Below, one piece after another: positions 1 to 6,107 of a DNA stretch of 21,324 bases. A program made the position numbers and the translations under genes. The number at the start of each line of letters is the position of its first letter. The first letter of the stretch is position 1. Source of the DNA: Actinomycetota bacterium (GTDB lineage Bacteria; Actinomycetota; CADDZG01; WHSQ01); contig JADDQX010000014.1 in assembly GCA_016781115.1 (NCBI GenBank), positions 3,975-25,298 of the forward strand, read 5' to 3'. The notes under the pieces are model-generated. The model made no database searches, was not told where the DNA came from, and saw only the letters and a program-made list of their open reading frames with translations.

Positions 1-561
1 CGCGAGTTGGACCCCGATCGCGAGCATTACCTTGGTCTTTGAAGTCCCTGTCCATGTATAGGAGTAGCTGTGCTTGGTCAGGTCCACGGTTTCGCGGCCG
101 GTCTCTACCATCGTCTGCTGCGAGACCGTTCCCGGGACCGGGGCCGCGCCCCCCGCGTCCACCACCAGCTCCGCGATCGGGTCCGTCCGTCGCGAGATGC
201 GCCGGTTGCGTTCAGCCGAAGCCGAGATGATCTCGACGCTGTCGGGAACCTCGAGCTCGAACATGAGCTCTACGGCGCACTCGCCGTCGGCCGGATCGAT
301 CTCCATCTGGATCCAGTAGGCGCTGAACTGCCGCTGTGGCTCGGTATGGACCGGCGCCAGCTCGTAGGTCCAGCTGCACGACTGGCCCTGCGTCTCGCTC
401 CGCCTCGCTGGACCGTTGTCTTCGCACTCGTAGGGCAGGGCCACGAGCGGACCCGAGGACCGTGGTGGGTCAGAGGCATCAGGGTCTCCGGCTATGGCCG
501 GGTGGGCAGACGCTAAGAGCGCGCCGACTAGACCCATGACAATCACCCGACTCAAACCCAC
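1..561 (-). CDS. Secreted protein of unknown function, C-terminus beyond the window
   Basis: The minus-strand frame is open from a GTG at 561 to the window edge, giving at least 187 codons. The N-terminus reads as a signal peptide: an Arg, then a hydrophobic core (VIVMGLVGALLASA), then a likely cleavage after HPAIA. I prefer GTG 561 (or TTG 555) to ATG 537 because the ATG would give a signal peptide with no positive charge. The mature part has two Cys in its first 50 residues (YECEDN, SCSWTYE), then beta-rich segments such as FSAYWIQMEIDP and LMFELEVPDSVEII. I do not recognise the family. No clear Shine-Dalgarno sequence sits at a standard distance. A secreted adhesin-like or surface protein is possible, but that is a guess. 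Confidence 0.6.
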   Translation of the reverse strand, partial: MGLSRVIVMGLVGALLASAHPAIAGDPDASDPPRSSGPLVALPYECEDNGPARRSETQGQSCSWTYELAPVHTEPQRQFSAYWIQMEIDPADGECAVELMFELEVPDSVEIISASAERNRRISRRTDPIAELVVDAGGAAPVPGTVSQQTMVETGRETVDLTKHSYSYTWTGTSKTKVMLAIGVQLA

Positions 562-708
562 ACCTGTTCGTTTCGCCTTCCGCTGCCGCTCACCTGCTTG
601 AAACGCACGGCGTGGCCTTTCCAGCGTCTCCCGGCTGGCCTAGATCCCGCCGCCCCTGGGCGACCTCAGAGGGTTCAGGACGGGGGAGCGTGGCCGCACC
701 TCTGTCGG
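562..708. other. Intergenic spacer with no gene seen
   Basis: These 147 bases lie between two minus-strand genes. I see no convincing ORF. A small hairpin with arms TCGGCT and AGCCGA and a 3-base loop spans 705-719 and overlaps the stop codon of the upstream membrane-protein gene. It has no T tract, so its role as a terminator is doubtful. Confidence 0.4.
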
Positions 709-1047
709 CTAAGAGCCGAACTTCATCCCGTAGCGGATGGCCTGGATGTTGAAGACGAGGAGCACGAGCATCGCTACAAAGCCGATGACGCCGGCGATGG
801 TGCGGGACGAGCCCGACTCTGCTCCCGACCAGTAAGCCAAGACGAGGACACCGCCGATAAGGAGCGGGAGAAGCGTCAGAGTGACGAGCCCTCGCGTGCG
901 TGGGGCGAAGCTGTCGAAGCCGTTCAAACCCGCGTGTATGGGGATCGAGGCGTCGTCCGGCACGGTGAACAGCCCGACGAGTCCGACGATCGATGCGAGC
1001 ACTGCGCAGCCGATCTGCCCAAACACCAGGTACCGCGTCCACGCCAT
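709..1047 (-). CDS. Small DUF1648/SdpI-like integral membrane protein
   Basis: A 112-residue protein with three clear hydrophobic segments, at about residues 7-27, 53-71 and 83-103. Between the first two lies IPIHAGLNGFDSF (about 35-47). This resembles the 'P-x-H-x-x-x-G-x-x-D' signature of DUF1648, the extracytoplasmic segment of SdpI-type immunity and sensor membrane proteins. SdpI itself is longer, so this would be a minimal version. ATG 1047 lacks a Shine-Dalgarno site, but a CACAAT box lies exactly 6 bases upstream, which suits a leaderless transcript. The gene stands alone. Membrane location is well supported; the family link rests on one motif, and the role is unknown. Confidence 0.75.
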   Translation of the reverse strand: MAWTRYLVFGQIGCAVLASIVGLVGLFTVPDDASIPIHAGLNGFDSFAPRTRGLVTLTLLPLLIGGVLVLAYWSGAESGSSRTIAGVIGFVAMLVLLVFNIQAIRYGMKFGS

Positions 1048-1053
1048 GGGCGG

Positions 1054-1059
1054 ATTGTG
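1054..1059 (-). promoter_or_regulatory. Candidate -10 box for a leaderless mRNA
   Basis: Read on the minus strand, CACAAT matches the -10 consensus TAnAAT at five of six bases and lies 6 bases before ATG 1047. The spacing matches the other leaderless candidates in this window. No good -35 is visible. Confidence 0.4.
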
Positions 1060-1107
1060 CCGTATGCGGATCCTTCCTGCCGGGTCGCTCCCTGGATGGT
1101 CCTTCGC

Positions 1108-1278
1108 TCACCTGCAGTAGTCGTTGACCAGCGAGTCGAGCGCAGCTTCAGGATCTTCGTAGTCGTGTTCCAGTTCCGGATCGTCATCTGCTGGTAGATG
1201 GGCATCGAAACGATCCGGCTGAGGCGGCTCTGTGACGCTTTGTTGATCAAGCGTGAGAAGTAGACGACGCAAGGCCAC
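1108..1278 (-). CDS. Possible small acidic protein (56 aa)
   Basis: This minus-strand frame runs from GTG 1278 to TGA at 1110-1108. The protein starts with a short basic-hydrophobic stretch (VALRRLLLTLDQQ) and continues with an acidic, Pro-containing tail (ADDDPELEHDYEDPEAALDS). Codon composition looks like coding DNA, with polar residues and mostly G/C third bases. The Shine-Dalgarno sequence is weak. The frame upstream is open only to a TAG about 20 codons earlier, so it could also be the surviving end of a larger gene. I do not recognise it. It is placed 60 bases upstream of the membrane protein on the same strand. Confidence 0.3.
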   Translation of the reverse strand: MALRRLLLTLDQQSVTEPPQPDRFDAHLPADDDPELEHDYEDPEAALDSLVNDYCR

Positions 1279-1447
1279 CTTCGGCTCACTGCGCGGGATC
1301 TCGGTTCCGCAACGAAACGAGTGGGAACGCGGCTATGGCTAGGTTGCTCTCCGAGATAACACCCTGAACCAGGTCGCTCTAGGCGAAAACACCACCGCCG
1401 ATCCCGAGCTGCGCGACACCCAGAGCGGTGGGTCTGTCCAGGCGCGC

Positions 1448-1453
1448 TAGGTT
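1448..1453 (+). promoter_or_regulatory. -10 box (TAGGTT) for a leaderless mRNA
   Basis: TAGGTT fits the actinobacterial -10 pattern TAnnnT and ends 7 bases before GTG 1461. That spacing puts the transcription start at or next to the start codon. It supports GTG 1461 over the in-frame GTG at 1428, which lies upstream of this box. Confidence 0.5.
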
Positions 1454-1460
1454 CGGCGCT

Positions 1461-2243
1461 GTGGCCGATGCGTTCTATGTCCCGGAAGGTGACGGTCGAT
1501 TCCTCTCGACCGAGTGGACGATCGGCCCATGGGCCCGCGACTCCCAACACGCCGGGCCTCCTGCGGCCTTGCTCGGCCGAGCCGTCGAACTAGCTGTAGG
1601 GCGAGACGACGTTCAGGTCGTGCGGGTCACGTTCGAGATCTTGCGTCCGGTCCCTGTTGCACCCCTGACGGTCACCGCCCAGGTGATGCGCCCGGGCCGC
1701 AGTGTGATCCTCACTTCAGCCTCGGTGTCAGATGAGAGAGGTGTCGTGATGCTCGCTTACGCTTGGTGCATCCGGCGTGCCGAGCTCGACCTCGCGCAAG
1801 TCATACATGGGGACCCCCCGCCCGCAGGGCCAGATGCTGGAGAGGCGGGAGAGATGTTTCCCTCAGATGAGGTCAGTTACTTGAGAGCGATGGACTGGCG
1901 CTTCGTGCGCGGTGGTTTCGTGCAGCCCGGACCGGCGGTCGCGTGGGCGCGGATGCGCGTGTCGCTCGTCAAGGATGAAGAGGTCACACCTCTCAGTCGG
2001 GTGCTCGCGCTGGCCGACTCCGGCAACGGGATCTCATCCGCGATCGACTTCTCCCGCTGGCTGTTCATAAACCCGGACCTGAGCGTCTACCTGCATCGAC
2101 TTCCGCGCGGGGAGTGGGTTTGCCTCGATGCGCAGACGACCGTCGAGCCGAACGGGATCGGCCTTGCTACTTCGGTGCTATCGGACGAGACGGGAGTGAT
2201 CGGCCGCGGGATGCAGTCGTTGTTCCTCGGCCCACGAGCCTAG
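1461..2243 (+). CDS. Acyl-CoA thioesterase family protein (double hotdog)
   Basis: A 260-residue protein with the layout of TesB-like/4HBT_3 thioesterases. The first hotdog half has the typical opening (DAFYVPEGDGRFLSTEWTIG), then the HAGPPAALLGRA helix at about residues 29-40, where the conserved Gly-Pro-Pro follows an aromatic or His position. The second half contains WARMRVSLV, the ADSGNGISSAIDF segment and a closing strand (GRGMQSLFL). Family members hydrolyse or bind acyl-CoA thioesters in the cytoplasm; the substrate cannot be read from sequence. The start is set at GTG 1461 because relatives begin at this DAFY segment and a TAGGTT box lies 7 bases before it. The gene stands alone on this strand. 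Confidence 0.8.
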   Translation: MADAFYVPEGDGRFLSTEWTIGPWARDSQHAGPPAALLGRAVELAVGRDDVQVVRVTFEILRPVPVAPLTVTAQVMRPGRSVILTSASVSDERGVVMLAYAWCIRRAELDLAQVIHGDPPPAGPDAGEAGEMFPSDEVSYLRAMDWRFVRGGFVQPGPAVAWARMRVSLVKDEEVTPLSRVLALADSGNGISSAIDFSRWLFINPDLSVYLHRLPRGEWVCLDAQTTVEPNGIGLATSVLSDETGVIGRGMQSLFLGPRA

Positions 2244-2426
2244 GCTTCGTGCGCTAGCGCCGGAGCGCAGTGTCGAGATTTGTTGATCGCGGCGCGAGTT
2301 TGGCGGTCGAGATCTGGAGCGATCAGCCGTGCAGGCACACGACGCCGTTCGGCTACGTTCGTTCACCTGTCCCAGGAGTGCCAGCGTGACGTAAGCGAGC
2401 ACAAGCCGGAGCATGAACCGCTTCAC
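2178..2426 (-). pseudogene. Doubtful secreted-protein remnant downstream of the 2444-3619 gene
   Basis: A frame starts at GTG 2426, 18 bases after the stop of the preceding minus-strand gene and behind a GAGG-containing spacer. Its N-terminus looks like a signal peptide (VKRFMLRLVLAYVTLALLG), followed by TASCACTAD, which recalls the Cys-Ser-Cys start of many secreted actinobacterial proteins. The rest is Arg/Ser-rich low-quality sequence and runs 66 bases into the opposite strand of the thioesterase gene. I think a secreted-protein gene has decayed or been truncated here. Expression is possible but unproven. Confidence 0.25.
2251..2269. repeat. Short inverted repeat after the thioesterase gene; shares 13 bases with 6096-6108
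   Basis: GCGCT (2251-2255) and AGCGC (2264-2268) can pair around an 8-base loop, 8 bases after the stop codon. The 13-mer GCGCCGGAGCGCA at 2257-2269 recurs exactly at 6096-6108, again 13-15 bases after a gene's stop codon and again within a potential hairpin. There is no T tract. Confidence 0.35.
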
Positions 2427-2443
2427 CGCCGCCTCGGGGCCTC

Positions 2444-3619
2444 CTACTCGAACCAGAACGCGTCGACGTTGATGACGCCGTTCTGGACGGTGAGCACAGC
2501 GGTGCGCTCGGACCGGGTGTCGTGCTCGACGCACTGGGTGCGGCCTCCGTACGGGTTGGGGACGCTTTGGTCGAAGTCGATCCGTTCGCCCGCCACCTCG
2601 AGGCGAGCGCGCCCGAACTCCTCACCCGGCCGATACGAGACGCAGTAACGGGTCCCCGCTCCGAGGAACCTGAAGCTGTCGAGCGGGGTCGTCGATACGT
2701 GCAGGCTTTTGAGGAAAACATCGGGTCGCTCCTGCAGCTCCCATAGCCCCACGTAGGTAGCAGCATGTTCGGCGTTGGAATCGTCGAAGGGCACCACCGT
2801 CTGCAGGTGCGTTGGCTCGAGGCGGTTGCCGGCACCGTCGTTCGACGTCAGGCGAAGCTCCAGCTTCTGTCCCTGCTCCGCGGGGATGTTCTTCCTGACG
2901 AGAGCGGAGGATCGGCTCCGTCCCGCCTTCACCCACTCGTCCGTCCCGGCGAGGCGCTTCCACAAGACCTGCTCCTTCAGACCGGAGAACCCGATGTCCG
3001 TCACCCGCCACTTCACCGGCACTGTCGGCTCATCCGTCGGCGTCATCGAGAACTGGGGGGCCGTGAACTTCACGAGACGTGGAGGCGTCCAGTCGTGGAT
3101 CAGCCAGTTCGCGTTCGGGACGAAGTCCCAGCACCCTGCGGCGCAGCCCGCCGCCCCCTCGGAATAGGAAACGACCCGGAACAGATACCCGCCTTTCCGG
3201 TCCTGGTCGTACGAGCCCCAGTGCTCGATCTTGATCGAGCGCGGTGAGGTCTTCCTGAAGGGGTGCGTGCCGTACGACACGCCCCCGGACTGCGGGTAGT
3301 AGGTGAAGCTTCTCCAGCCGCCGCGACGCCCGGGCACGAAGTAGACCCAGTGGTCGCTCTTCCGGTCGCCGTTGTAGTCGTAGTCGACAAGGAAGAAGTC
3401 GTTCTTCCCGAGACGCGCCGGGTCGACCGGCCGTTCGAAGGTGATCTCGACCGTGGTGTCGTCGTATCTCGAGTGCCCGATGTCGATCTTTCTGATCGCG
3501 AGCGGCCCTCGCCCGTCGCCGGCGTCCTGCCAGGGCCCGGTGTCGGCGGTCGCCGCGATCGGGAAGCCGGGAAGGGCGAACAGGACGAGCAGCGCGCCCA
3601 GCAGCCGGCGCCGGTTCAT
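2444..3619 (-). CDS. Large secreted protein of unknown function
   Basis: A 391-residue protein with an N-terminal signal peptide (MNRRRLLGALLVLFALPGF, cleavage probably after TATA). ATG 3619 is preferred over two upstream ATGs because a GGTGGG sequence sits 7-8 bases before it and it gives a compact twin-Arg-like n-region. The first half (to about residue 175) contains aromatic strands such as DFFLVDYDYNGDRKSDHWVYF, an acidic Asp-rich loop that could bind calcium, and a CAAGC pair. The middle (about 180-280) looks like an Ig-like or beta-sandwich module (KWRVTDIGFSGLKEQVLWKR, LELRLTSNDGAGN). The C-terminal part ends with two Cys that may form a disulfide (RYCVSYRPG, TQCVEHD). I do not recognise the family. 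It is probably extracellular or cell-wall associated. Confidence 0.75.
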   Translation of the reverse strand: MNRRRLLGALLVLFALPGFPIAATADTGPWQDAGDGRGPLAIRKIDIGHSRYDDTTVEITFERPVDPARLGKNDFFLVDYDYNGDRKSDHWVYFVPGRRGGWRSFTYYPQSGGVSYGTHPFRKTSPRSIKIEHWGSYDQDRKGGYLFRVVSYSEGAAGCAAGCWDFVPNANWLIHDWTPPRLVKFTAPQFSMTPTDEPTVPVKWRVTDIGFSGLKEQVLWKRLAGTDEWVKAGRSRSSALVRKNIPAEQGQKLELRLTSNDGAGNRLEPTHLQTVVPFDDSNAEHAATYVGLWELQERPDVFLKSLHVSTTPLDSFRFLGAGTRYCVSYRPGEEFGRARLEVAGERIDFDQSVPNPYGGRTQCVEHDTRSERTAVLTVQNGVINVDAFWFE

Positions 3620-3707
3620 CCCAGACATCCCACCCGATAAGAACCCGAACCCCACGTTTGCCTGGTTCGCCCCTCCCTGCGACTTACCTGCACTCAGGAC
3701 GATGGGC

Positions 3708-3713
3708 TAGGTT
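3708..3713 (+). promoter_or_regulatory. Candidate -10 box (TAGGTT) for the CADD-like gene
   Basis: TAGGTT fits TAnnnT and lies 32 bases before ATG 3746. This leaves a short leader of about 25 bases carrying the Shine-Dalgarno GAGGGAGGAG. A possible weak -35 (TTACCT) lies about 18 bases further upstream. Confidence 0.4.
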
Positions 3714-3745
3714 CCGCTCCGACATCTCGCGAGGGAGGAGACCCC

Positions 3746-4417
3746 ATGTCGGAGACATCGCTGGTACAGGCTCTCGATGAAGCCGTCCGCAGGCGGCGCC
3801 TGCTGGATCATCCGTTCTACGAGGCCTGGGCGGCGGGAGAGCTGACCGTCGACGACCTCGCGTTCTACTCCACGCAGTACTGGCGTCAGGTCGAGGCCTT
3901 CCCCGGCTTCCTGCGCTCTCTCGCTGAGCGCGTGGATAACCCTCAGGTGCGAGAGATCGTCGAGAGCAACCTGCGTGACGAGGTCGAAGACGACCACCCC
4001 GCGATGTGGGTGGAGTTCGCAACCTCCGTCGGTGTGAACCGGGCCGACCTCGAAGAGGCCGCGGTGCAGCCGGAGACCGCGGCTTGCGTCGGCGCCTTCG
4101 CCCATGCGGCCACCACCGGTTCAGTCCCCTTCGCGCTCGGGATGCTCTACGGCTACGAGTCCCAGACTCCTGAGGTTGCAAAGACCAAGGTCGAGGGGCT
4201 GCGCGACCACTACGGGATCGAGGGAGACGGCACCCGCTACTTCGAGCTTCACGGCGAGCTCGACGTGGAGCATGCCCACGAGCTCGGCGTTGCGCTGTCG
4301 CTGATCGTACGCAGTGACGCCGACCGAGCCGAGGCGGTTGCCGGCGCGGCGGCGGGAGCCGACGCGGTGTGGACGTTGCTCGACGGGGTGGCGCGAGAGC
4401 GGGACCTGGTCGCCTAA
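3746..4417 (+). CDS. CADD-like protein: candidate self-sacrificing p-aminobenzoate synthase
   Basis: A 223-residue all-helical protein of the TenA/PqqC/heme-oxygenase fold. It closely follows the pattern of Chlamydia CADD, which makes p-aminobenzoate for folate from its own Tyr with a dimetal centre. As I recall that family, the key positions are all present here: HPFYEAW with Tyr25 (the sacrificed Tyr of CADD), Glu79 and His84 in NLRDEVEDDHP, Glu138 in GYESQTP, Lys148 in AKTKVEGL (the proposed amino donor), and His169, Asp173 and His176 in FELHGELDVEHAHE. Length is normal for the family. The Shine-Dalgarno GAGGGAGGAG precedes the ATG by 5 bases. The gene is monocistronic, with a TAGGTT promoter and a GC-rich hairpin after the stop. 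It could alternatively be another iron-containing redox enzyme of this fold, but the residue match favours CADD. Confidence 0.85.
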   Translation: MSETSLVQALDEAVRRRRLLDHPFYEAWAAGELTVDDLAFYSTQYWRQVEAFPGFLRSLAERVDNPQVREIVESNLRDEVEDDHPAMWVEFATSVGVNRADLEEAAVQPETAACVGAFAHAATTGSVPFALGMLYGYESQTPEVAKTKVEGLRDHYGIEGDGTRYFELHGELDVEHAHELGVALSLIVRSDADRAEAVAGAAAGADAVWTLLDGVARERDLVA

Positions 4418-4425
4418 GCCGAGCT

Positions 4426-4446
4426 CCGCGGCGCGGGCCGCCGCGG
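4426..4446. terminator. GC-rich hairpin after the CADD-like gene
   Basis: A perfect 8-base-pair stem (CCGCGGCG / CGCCGCGG) with a 5-base loop starts 9 bases after the CADD-like stop codon. There is no T tract, which is common for terminators in high-GC actinobacteria. Termination is inferred from position and stem strength. Confidence 0.5.
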
Positions 4447-4449
4447 GTA

Positions 4450-4530
4450 GTGACACAGCATCTGCACCCCGGCGCCAGCCTGGAGGTCGGCGACGAGGTG
4501 ACGATCTCGGTGCGACCAGGTCGTAGATAA
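4450..4530 (+). pseudogene. Remnant resembling the C-terminal TOBE strand of an ABC ATPase
   Basis: A 26-codon frame directly after a TAG reads LHPGASLEVGDEVTISVRPGRR. The 'hydrophobic-x-GDEVT-x-SVRP' string is the usual last strand of the TOBE domain in PotA/MalK-type ABC transporter ATPases. No rest of such a gene is present upstream, so I read this as the leftover tail of a deleted or rearranged gene. The match is short and could be chance. Confidence 0.3.
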
Positions 4531-4582
4531 GAGGTCGGCGCGCCCGCTGCCGAACCGTCGCTTGCTAGTTCAGGAGTCCGCC

Positions 4583-4600
4583 CTCGCTCGTACGAGCGAG
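4583..4600. terminator. Perfect 18-base palindrome between convergent genes
   Basis: CTCGCTCGTACGAGCGAG is its own reverse complement and could fold as a 7-bp hairpin with a 4-base loop. It lies 28 bases beyond the stop of the minus-strand gene at 4629 and downstream of the CADD-like gene. It may be a terminator hairpin for the minus-strand gene, or a dimeric protein-binding site. There is no T tract. Confidence 0.4.
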
Positions 4601-4628
4601 TCAGCTGGCGAGGCCGAGCTAGTGGGCG

Positions 4629-4922
4629 CTACGTCCGGTGGACGACCGGAAGGCCTCCGTGTTGGGGGTTCTGGTCTGTGAAGCGCCGGATGGAGTCTTC
4701 TGCGGCTTCGATCGAATCGTAGAAGCGCGGAGACTGCTCGATGTGGCGCTCCTGCTGCTGCGGCCCCTCGCCGATCCGTTGGACCAGCACCCACCGGTAC
4801 TGCTCCGGTGAGTCCGGGCGGAAGGTCTGCCCCGGCGGGTCGTACTCGCTGTCGTTCCCATCGCCGGTATCGCGCTCGATCTGGAAGCGGGTGTTGTTCG
4901 CGCTCCATTCCTCCATGTCCAT
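4629..4922 (-). CDS. Small hydrophilic protein of unknown function
   Basis: Probably 97 residues from ATG 4922; ATG 4916 is also possible, and the frame is open further upstream. The N-terminal half is polar and acidic (DTGDGNDSEYDPPGQTF). The second half has a strand-helix pattern (YRWVLVQRIGEG ... SPRFYDSIEAAEDSIRRF) that recalls DUF1508/YegP-like units, where a strand pair is followed by a Ser-x-x-Ala helix. That resemblance is weak. A GGTGGA sequence lies about 12 bases before ATG 4922. It is divergent from the alcohol dehydrogenase unit. Function is unknown. Confidence 0.6.
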   Translation of the reverse strand: MDMEEWSANNTRFQIERDTGDGNDSEYDPPGQTFRPDSPEQYRWVLVQRIGEGPQQQERHIEQSPRFYDSIEAAEDSIRRFTDQNPQHGGLPVVHRT

Positions 4923-4972
4923 GTCGGTGAGTGTTCCACCCACCGCGGGATGCCAAACGCGTCGCCAGCGCC

Positions 4973-4978
4973 TAACCT
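4973..4978 (+). promoter_or_regulatory. Candidate -10 box (TAACCT) for the leader-dehydrogenase unit
   Basis: TAACCT fits TAnnnT; the same hexamer serves the phospholipase gene at 9377. It lies 26 bases before the leader ATG 5005, leaving room for the strong GAGGAGGCGAGGG Shine-Dalgarno region at 4991-5003. Confidence 0.4.
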
Positions 4979-5004
4979 CACACCTCGACCGAGGAGGCGA
5001 GGGC

Positions 5005-5052
5005 ATGATCGAGCTTGATCCCGTGTTGGTGGCGAACGGCAGCACACCGTGA
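5005..5052 (+). CDS. 15-codon leader ORF overlapping the dehydrogenase start
   Basis: ATG 5005 follows the best Shine-Dalgarno in this stretch (GAGGAGGCGAGGG). The frame encodes MIELDPVLVANGSTP and ends in TGA at 5050-5052. The dehydrogenase GTG at 5049 overlaps that stop in a GTGA junction. The dehydrogenase GTG has no good Shine-Dalgarno of its own, so its translation probably depends on ribosomes terminating on this leader. The peptide is not rich in any one amino acid, so classical attenuation is not indicated. A frameshift that cut off the enzyme's true N-terminus is an alternative, but less likely because the enzyme already begins with a normal first beta strand. Confidence 0.45.
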   Translation: MIELDPVLVANGSTP

Positions 5053-6080
5053 GGGCGGCGCGTTTCGGAGCGGCCACTCGCTCACTGCGGCTCGTCGACG
5101 TGGCCGTACCCGAGCCCGGCCCCCTCGAGGTGCTCGTCAAGATCGAGGCGTGTGGCATCTGCCTCTCGGACGTCCACCTGATCGACGGCTCGATTCCGCC
5201 GGTCGTACCCGAGGTGACGCTTGGTCACGAGCCTTCGGGCGTGGTGGCGAAGGTGGGCGAGCTCGTCCCCGGCTGGGCCGAGGGAGACCGAGCCGTGCTC
5301 GCGGGCGGACGTCCCTGCGGGGACTGCGCCCACTGTCACATCGGCCGCGTCGAGGACTGCCTCGCCTTCCAGATCATGGGCTTCCACTACGACGGTTCCT
5401 GGGCCGAGTACGTGACCGTCCCGTACTTCGCGATGACGCCACTTCCCGACGGTGTCCCGTTCGAGCAGGCGGCGATCCTGGCCGATGCCGTCGCGACTCC
5501 CTTCGCCGCGATCACCGAGCGGGGCGGCCTGAAGCCCGGCGAGGTCGTCGGGTTGTGGGGGATCGGCGGGCTCGGGACGCACGCGGTTCAGATCGCTCGC
5601 CTCTGCGGCGCGAGCTTCATCGTTGCCGTCGATCCCTTACCCAGCGCTCGTGAGCGCGCTATGAGGTTGGGCGCGGATGTCGCGCTCGACCCCGGCTCGC
5701 AGGACGTGGTCCGCGAGATCCGCGGGTTGACCGGTGGCAAGGGCCTCGACCTGGCGCTGGATCTCGTGGGGGCGAACGCCGTTCTTCAGCAGTGCGTGTC
5801 CTCGCTGGGGTTGGGGGGCCGCGCGGTGATGGTGGGGCTGTCGCTGGAGTCGCTACAGCTCGAGCCCAGCCTCGTCTTCGGGATCCAGAAGCACTCGGTG
5901 CTGGGCCACCTCGGCTACGAGCGCCGGCACCTGGACTCGCTGGTGCAGCTGTTGGCGCACGGGAGGTTGGACCTGGCGGGCTCCATCTCCGATGTGATCG
6001 CGCTGGACGATGTCGCAGATGGCGTGCGCCGGCTCGCCGAGAAAGAGGGAGATCCCGTCCGGATCATGGTCCGTCCCTAG
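5049..6080 (+). CDS. Zinc-dependent alcohol dehydrogenase (MDR family)
   Basis: A 343-residue medium-chain dehydrogenase/reductase of normal length. The GroES-like domain holds the catalytic zinc set: Cys38 in ACGICLSDVH, His60-Glu61 in LGHEPSG and probably Asp146. The structural zinc lobe has four Cys: 90, 93, 96 and 104 (CGDCAHCHIGRVEDC). The Rossmann domain has GIGGLG at 171-176, and an Asp ends the second strand (VAVDP), which favours NAD over NADP. The enzyme should oxidise an alcohol or reduce an aldehyde/ketone in the cytoplasm; the substrate is not evident. The GTG start overlaps the stop of a 15-codon leader. The RTX gene follows 27 bases downstream on the same strand, with no obvious functional link. 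Confidence 0.9.
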   Translation: MRAARFGAATRSLRLVDVAVPEPGPLEVLVKIEACGICLSDVHLIDGSIPPVVPEVTLGHEPSGVVAKVGELVPGWAEGDRAVLAGGRPCGDCAHCHIGRVEDCLAFQIMGFHYDGSWAEYVTVPYFAMTPLPDGVPFEQAAILADAVATPFAAITERGGLKPGEVVGLWGIGGLGTHAVQIARLCGASFIVAVDPLPSARERAMRLGADVALDPGSQDVVREIRGLTGGKGLDLALDLVGANAVLQQCVSSLGLGGRAVMVGLSLESLQLEPSLVFGIQKHSVLGHLGYERRHLDSLVQLLAHGRLDLAGSISDVIALDDVADGVRRLAEKEGDPVRIMVRP

Positions 6081-6107
6081 CGCTCGGTCTAGGCGGCGCC
6101 GGAGCGC
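6080..6107. other. Potential hairpin between the dehydrogenase and RTX genes
   Basis: GCGCTC (6080-6085) and GAGCGC (6102-6107) can pair across a 16-base loop. The right arm covers the GGAG that would serve ATG 6108, so pairing could reduce initiation there. It contains the 13-mer shared with 2257-2269. Confidence 0.3.

Noticed and set aside
924..1550. Long minus-strand open frame across the thioesterase start and the membrane-protein gene
   Set aside because: It is Arg/Ser-rich without hydrophobic pattern, overlaps better-supported genes on both sides and has no domain signature.
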